Shown: positions 61,301 to 64,000 of the stretch, piece by piece | Layout of the letters: the number at the start of each line of letters is the position of its first letter | Position numbering within the stretch: position 1 is the stretch's first letter | Origin: NIOZ-UU13 sp035528395 | Lineage (GTDB): Bacteria; Planctomycetota; Phycisphaerae; Sedimentisphaerales; Anaerobacaceae | Assembly (NCBI GenBank): GCA_035528395.1 | Contig: DATKYR010000119.1 | Span: forward strand, 34,641 to 98,640 | Reading direction: 5' to 3' | DNA: 64,000 nt | Made by a program: the position numbers and the translations under genes | The notes under the pieces: generated by a model | The model's database searches: none | The model's input: the letters and a program-made list of their open reading frames with translations, nothing else | Told to the model about the DNA's origin: nothing

Positions 61301-61674
61301 ACATGCTGGCGGTAAAGAAAATCATAGTCGTTGGTTTTGTCCAACGCGGCAAAAACTCGGCCGCCGATTTCCGGAAGGATACAAATCTTCACATACTCAT
61401 TTTCAAGGTAGGCCGCCTTGTATGCTTTGTCCTTCCGGCTGTCGGTCAGCACGTCCAGCATCGGATAAGGATATACCCGCCCTTGTGCTCCCTGATAAGT
61501 CCTGCCGGTATAGAACCTCGGGTTTGGGTCTGCTTTGCCCACCTCGTAAGTAGGAATCACCAGCGGCTCTTCCCATATTTTGACGGTCGAATCCGCCAGA
61601 GTCGGGGTGATTGAAAAGAAAATTAATGAGGTCAATAATAAAACCGCCTTGGTAAAACATTTTTTGCCTGCCAT
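58327..61674 (-). CDS. Secreted DUF5107 protein with many TPR repeats
   Basis: A 1115-aa exported protein. After a Sec signal (about 1-27) the first 450 residues or so match DUF5107-type sequence, a beta-rich, aldose-epimerase-like region (VKICILPEIGGRVFAALDKTNDYDFLYRQHVIKPALIGMLGAWISGGIEWCIPHHHRATT). The rest (about 480-1115) is a long array of tetratricopeptide repeats (for example AEEKLNQAIERL, GKYDAAYDALYKATW, GDTQKAREYFEESA, GNQAKARAEFEEALKL). DUF5107 plus TPR is a known pair in polysaccharide-degrading bacteria; the epimerase-like part may bind or process sugars. It ends the sulfatase/GH2/GH10 locus on its upstream side. Confidence 0.88.
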   Translation of the reverse strand: MAGKKCFTKAVLLLTSLIFFSITPTLADSTVKIWEEPLVIPTYEVGKADPNPRFYTGRTYQGAQGRVYPYPMLDVLTDSRKDKAYKAAYLENEYVKICILPEIGGRVFAALDKTNDYDFLYRQHVIKPALIGMLGAWISGGIEWCIPHHHRATTFMPVDYTLEENPDGSKTVWVGETELRHRMRWLVGITLYPEKSYMEATIKIINRTPFVNSILCWANVAVHANENYQVIFPPSTEYATYHGKNQFAHWPISNEFYSGVDYTRGVDLSWWKNHPSPISFFAWNYQDDFLAGYDHGKEAGTVYMSNHHIAPGKKLWEWGPGPRGQMWDKILTETDGPYIEIMAGAYSDNQPDYSWIQPYEVKIIKEYWYPLRKIESVKNANLKAAVNLEVTEGNTAEVGFNTTSAYKNALVLLKAEDKVVFKQRINIGPDRPFLKEVALAAGVREKDLRVSLQSSSGEELIAYKPVEKEGAPMPKPVERPPAPEEIKTVEELYLTGQRLDQFHNAALEPYPYYEEALKRDPYDSRVNTELGILYCKRGMFKEAEEKLNQAIERLTKNYTSPKSGQAHYYLGLALKFQGKYDAAYDALYKATWSSSLHTAGYYNLAEIYCIRGDFEKALEHINRSIAANAWNTKALNLKSAVLRQLGRFDEAAQLASKTLAFDPLNFWAGHELYLAKRAAGSRKQATEVMNSINVKSRGEVQSYLETAVDYGNCGLWDEAIECLRLLADSKEKEECRHAMVYYYLGYFYEKKGNAEKASECYRTAGKMPTDYCFPFRLETIDVLSSAMNNNPSDALAPYYLGNLLYDNQPERAVKEWEKSQDLDETTATVHRNLGFAYARMENNVTKAIASLEKAIECDDNDPRVYYELDLLYEAGGVSAQKRLKLLEDNHQTIIKRDDTLSREIALYVQLQQYDRAIELLASRHFHTWEGGGEIHNVYVDAHLLRGRKKLKDKRYQEALKDFEAALEYPENLEVGRSRRDRRTCQTHFFIGTAYEALGDTQKAREYFEESASIEVRRSEYSYYKGLALKKLGREDEAEKIFDELIESAKPGPAVTFFAKFGERQAHNIRTANTHYTLGLGYLGKGNQAKARAEFEEALKLNINHLWAGVHLSELK

Positions 61675-61693
61675 TTGAATCCTCCTTACGTTT

Positions 61694-63823
61694 TCAAATT
61701 TTTAAAAGGTCGGCATATTTTACCATCAACGTTTTTGTTTGTCCTGTATTAAATTTGACTACGACAATGCTGTTTTCACCCATATCGCTAAACCCTTCGA
61801 CTCTGCCAAGGCCGAAAGATTTGTGCCGTACTAATTGGCCTGTCTCAAAATGAGGTACAGTTTCACTGATATTGTCGTTATCATCGTCGTAATATCCATT
61901 TTCTTCAGCAGTTTGTTCGGTGATCTCCCGGCCGAGTTCAAAAAGAAACTGCGAGGGTATTGTTCGCAGCATCTGCCCTCGCACTGTCCTATATCGGGCA
62001 TAGCTGATATGCAGGCCGGTTTTGGCACGGGTAATGCCGACAAAAAAGAGCCTGCGTTCCTCTTCCAGCTCGTCTTCATCTTCGGCAGCGTTGCTCCGTT
62101 CGTGTGGTAGTATGCCGTCTTCAACACCAACTATAAAGACGTTTTCAAATTCGAGACCCTTTGCACCATGCAGGCTCATCAGCGCAACACGGTCACTGGA
62201 AGTGTCGTATGCATCGGTGTCGCTGAAAAGGGATATCTCCTGAAGATAATCAACCAGCGAGGGCTCCTCTGTCTGCTGGTCATATTGTTTGACGGCGTTT
62301 ATCAGCTCACTTGCGTTTTCCAGTGCGTTTTGGCCCTCGGCGCCGGCGGCTTTGAGAGATTCTGATAATCCAGATTCGGCAAAGACACGCTCGGCGAGCG
62401 GTGCGACCCGGCCGGTAACACCTTTCTTGAACTGTTCGAGCATATTGACAAAGACTGCGAGCTTGGCCTTTGCACCCTTGGAAAGAGATTCGATATGCTC
62501 TGATTTCTTAAGCGCCTTAAAGAGATTGATTCCATTCAGGGCGGCGTAGGCACGAACTTTATCTGTTGTTACCTTTCCTATACCGCGGGCTGGTGTGTTA
62601 ATGATACGCAATAGTGCGATTTCATCATCGGGATTGACAAGGACCTTCAAATAGGCCAGCAGGTCGCGGATTTCTTTTCTCCTGTAGAATTCCACTCCCC
62701 GGACAACCTGATAGGGTATCTTATTCTGGACAAGTGCCTCTTCGAGCACACGGCTCATAGCATTAACACGATAGAACACGGCCATATCTTTGAGACAAAC
62801 TCCTTCTTTACTCAGCTCTTTTACCTGTTGGGCGACGGCCTGGGCCTCTTCACTCTCATCCTCGAAAACACACACGTCAACGTTCCCGGCGGGAGGTTTT
62901 GTGGGTACAAGTTTTTTTTCCTTTCGATTACGGTTAAATGCAATCAAATTGTCGGCCACCTCGAGGATATTCGCGGTGCTGCGAAAATTCTCTTCGAGTT
63001 TGACAATTGTGGCGTTGGGCCAGTCGCTTTCAAAAGCCAATATGTTGCGGATGTCGGCGCCCCGCCAGCGGTAGATGGACTGGTCCGGGTCGCCGGTTGC
63101 ACAAATATTGTTGTGCTGTGAGGCCAGGGCCTTGGCAATCCTGTACTGGGCGTGATTGGTATCCTGGTATTCGTCGATTAACAGGAATTTGAAACGTTCA
63201 CCAAGCTCACAGCGAACCTCGGAATAGTCCTCCAGTAGAAATGCTGCCTTCATTAACAAGTCGTCAAAATCCAGACCGTTTCGTTCGCTCAGAATACGCT
63301 GGTAGCCCAGATATATTGCCGCTAACGTTTTTGAAAAAAAATCATCTGCCCTGTTCTTAAAAGATTCGGCGTCTATCAGCTTGTTTTTCAGGGTCGAAAT
63401 CGCATCGAGCATTCGGGCAGGAGAAAAGTTGGTCGTATCAAGCTCGCAATCTTTAATGGCCTGTTTGATGCATCGGGTCTGGTCGGATTCGTCATAAATG
63501 CTAAAGTTGGAGTTTATACCCGCTTTATCAGCATATCGGCGAAGGATTCTGACGCATAAAGAGTGGAAGGTGCTGATATGTGCACCGGCGCTCGCACCAA
63601 GAACAAACGCCCTTTGGCGCATCTCCTCGGCGGCCTTGTTCGTGAAAGTTATTGCGCAAATATTGTATGGCCGCACGCCCGAGTCTATAAGCGCTGCAAT
63701 GCGGTATGTGATTACGCGGGTCTTGCCGCTGCCCGGGCCCGCGAGAACAAGCAATGGTCCTTCAATGTGAAAGACCGCTTTTCTCTGTGAAGGGGTTAAT
63801 TGTTTCGAAAGTGCATCATCCAT
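61694..63823 (-). CDS. uvrD: UvrD/PcrA-type ATP-dependent DNA helicase
   Basis: A 709-aa superfamily 1A 3'-5' helicase. The ATG at 63823 begins MDDALSKQLTPSQRKAV just before motif I; the longer frame (to 63943) has 40 residues with no family match. Motifs: Q motif LTPSQRKAV, I GPGSGKTRVI, II LLIDEYQDTN, III TGDPDQSIYRWRGAD, IV EENFRS, V LMSLHGAKGLEF, VI EERRLFFVGITRAK. The C-terminal 50 residues (FETGQLVRHKSFGLGRVEGF) are the Tudor-like PcrA/UvrD end. It acts in nucleotide-excision and mismatch repair and in replication. It lies 19 bases after the DUF5107 gene end-to-start, but this need not be an operon. Confidence 0.96.
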   Translation of the reverse strand: MDDALSKQLTPSQRKAVFHIEGPLLVLAGPGSGKTRVITYRIAALIDSGVRPYNICAITFTNKAAEEMRQRAFVLGASAGAHISTFHSLCVRILRRYADKAGINSNFSIYDESDQTRCIKQAIKDCELDTTNFSPARMLDAISTLKNKLIDAESFKNRADDFFSKTLAAIYLGYQRILSERNGLDFDDLLMKAAFLLEDYSEVRCELGERFKFLLIDEYQDTNHAQYRIAKALASQHNNICATGDPDQSIYRWRGADIRNILAFESDWPNATIVKLEENFRSTANILEVADNLIAFNRNRKEKKLVPTKPPAGNVDVCVFEDESEEAQAVAQQVKELSKEGVCLKDMAVFYRVNAMSRVLEEALVQNKIPYQVVRGVEFYRRKEIRDLLAYLKVLVNPDDEIALLRIINTPARGIGKVTTDKVRAYAALNGINLFKALKKSEHIESLSKGAKAKLAVFVNMLEQFKKGVTGRVAPLAERVFAESGLSESLKAAGAEGQNALENASELINAVKQYDQQTEEPSLVDYLQEISLFSDTDAYDTSSDRVALMSLHGAKGLEFENVFIVGVEDGILPHERSNAAEDEDELEEERRLFFVGITRAKTGLHISYARYRTVRGQMLRTIPSQFLFELGREITEQTAEENGYYDDDNDNISETVPHFETGQLVRHKSFGLGRVEGFSDMGENSIVVVKFNTGQTKTLMVKYADLLKI

Positions 63824-64000
63824 AACTGAAACCGACCGCCCCGCACCGGTCTGGCGTGAACTAAGGACTTGTAAATAAATTATCTTCCATTTTTGGCTGG
63901 CTGCGGCTTCGGCTGGCGGTGTCAGCAAAACTCGGACTACCAACCAGTAGGCCTGCGTTTTGCTTCCTTGCCAGCCTTGTCCTCGCTGGAGCCAAAACGA
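63824..64000. other. Window end, upstream of the helicase
   Basis: 177 bases with GCTGGCTGCGGCTTCGGCTGGCGG-type short repeats. No gene start is visible before the window ends. Confidence 0.4.

Noticed and set aside
1..64000. tRNA or rRNA genes
   Set aside because: No cloverleaf with a GGTTCGAATCC-type arm and acceptor stem, and no rRNA-like sequence, was noticed on either strand; a dedicated scan could still find one.

Overview
The window reads as a chromosomal piece of a Planctomycetota genome, most likely of the class Phycisphaerae (inference). The main reasons are a small basic protein of a family found in Planctomycetes, Verrucomicrobia and Chlamydiae, many Tat-type secreted catabolic enzymes (sulfatase, GH2, GH10, DUF5107/TPR, amidohydrolase), a large LamG/Fn3-like surface protein, and intergenic spaces full of short dispersed and palindromic repeats. 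No tRNA, rRNA or canonical CRISPR array was seen. About 44 protein genes are supported, most on the minus strand.

Layout. 0-9 kb: Na/Pi cotransporter, aminotransferase, secreted amidohydrolase, coiled-coil membrane protein, beta-lactamase-like hydrolase fused to a sialidase-like domain, PVC small basic protein and a membrane protein. 9.1-12.3 kb: LamG surface protein (+) closed by strong terminators. 12.3-21.6 kb: Xer recombinase, radical SAM protein, kdsA, lipid kinase, CYTH protein, membrane subtilase, leuS. 22.4-26.9 kb: TolC-like, HlyD-like, DUF4956 and VTC-type polyphosphate polymerase genes in one minus-strand run. 27.2-28.8 kb: membrane-anchored alpha-barrel protein. 29.0-33.8 kb (+): hom, an ApgM-like gene that overlaps it and probably encodes homoserine kinase, aspartate kinase, and a nuclease. 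33.8-38.5 kb: degenerate repeats, a four-gene accessory cassette (PD-(D/E)XK-like protein, Ser/Thr kinase, unknown protein, HEPN-like protein), then a broken duplicate of a regulator 3' end. 38.5-45.1 kb: fucose-isomerase-like secreted protein, NtrC-type regulator, histidine kinase, pnp, rpsO. 45.2-48.8 kb: a mobile-element graveyard with a TIR-bounded element, 70-bp tandem repeats, two IS1380-type transposase 3' ends, a ferredoxin-like gene and a frameshifted methyltransferase. 48.8-51.8 kb: ruvX, mannose-1-phosphate guanylyltransferase, pgi. 51.8-61.7 kb: polysaccharide-use locus (sulfatase, GH2, GH10 xylanase, second fucose-isomerase-like protein, DUF5107/TPR). 61.7-63.8 kb: UvrD/PcrA helicase.

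How the genes work together. The 51.8-61.7 kb genes look like an export-dependent glycan degradation locus, in keeping with a heterotroph living on sulfated or plant/algal polysaccharides. hom, the ApgM-like gene and lysC would cover the aspartate-to-homoserine-phosphate branch. The VTC/DUF4956/HlyD/TolC run joins a polyphosphate polymerase module to a trans-envelope export module. The kinase-centred cassette at 34.8-38.0 kb has the architecture of a defence or conflict system and matches no system I can name. These last two are the best candidates for undescribed biology here; their functions are inferred from gene content and spacing only.
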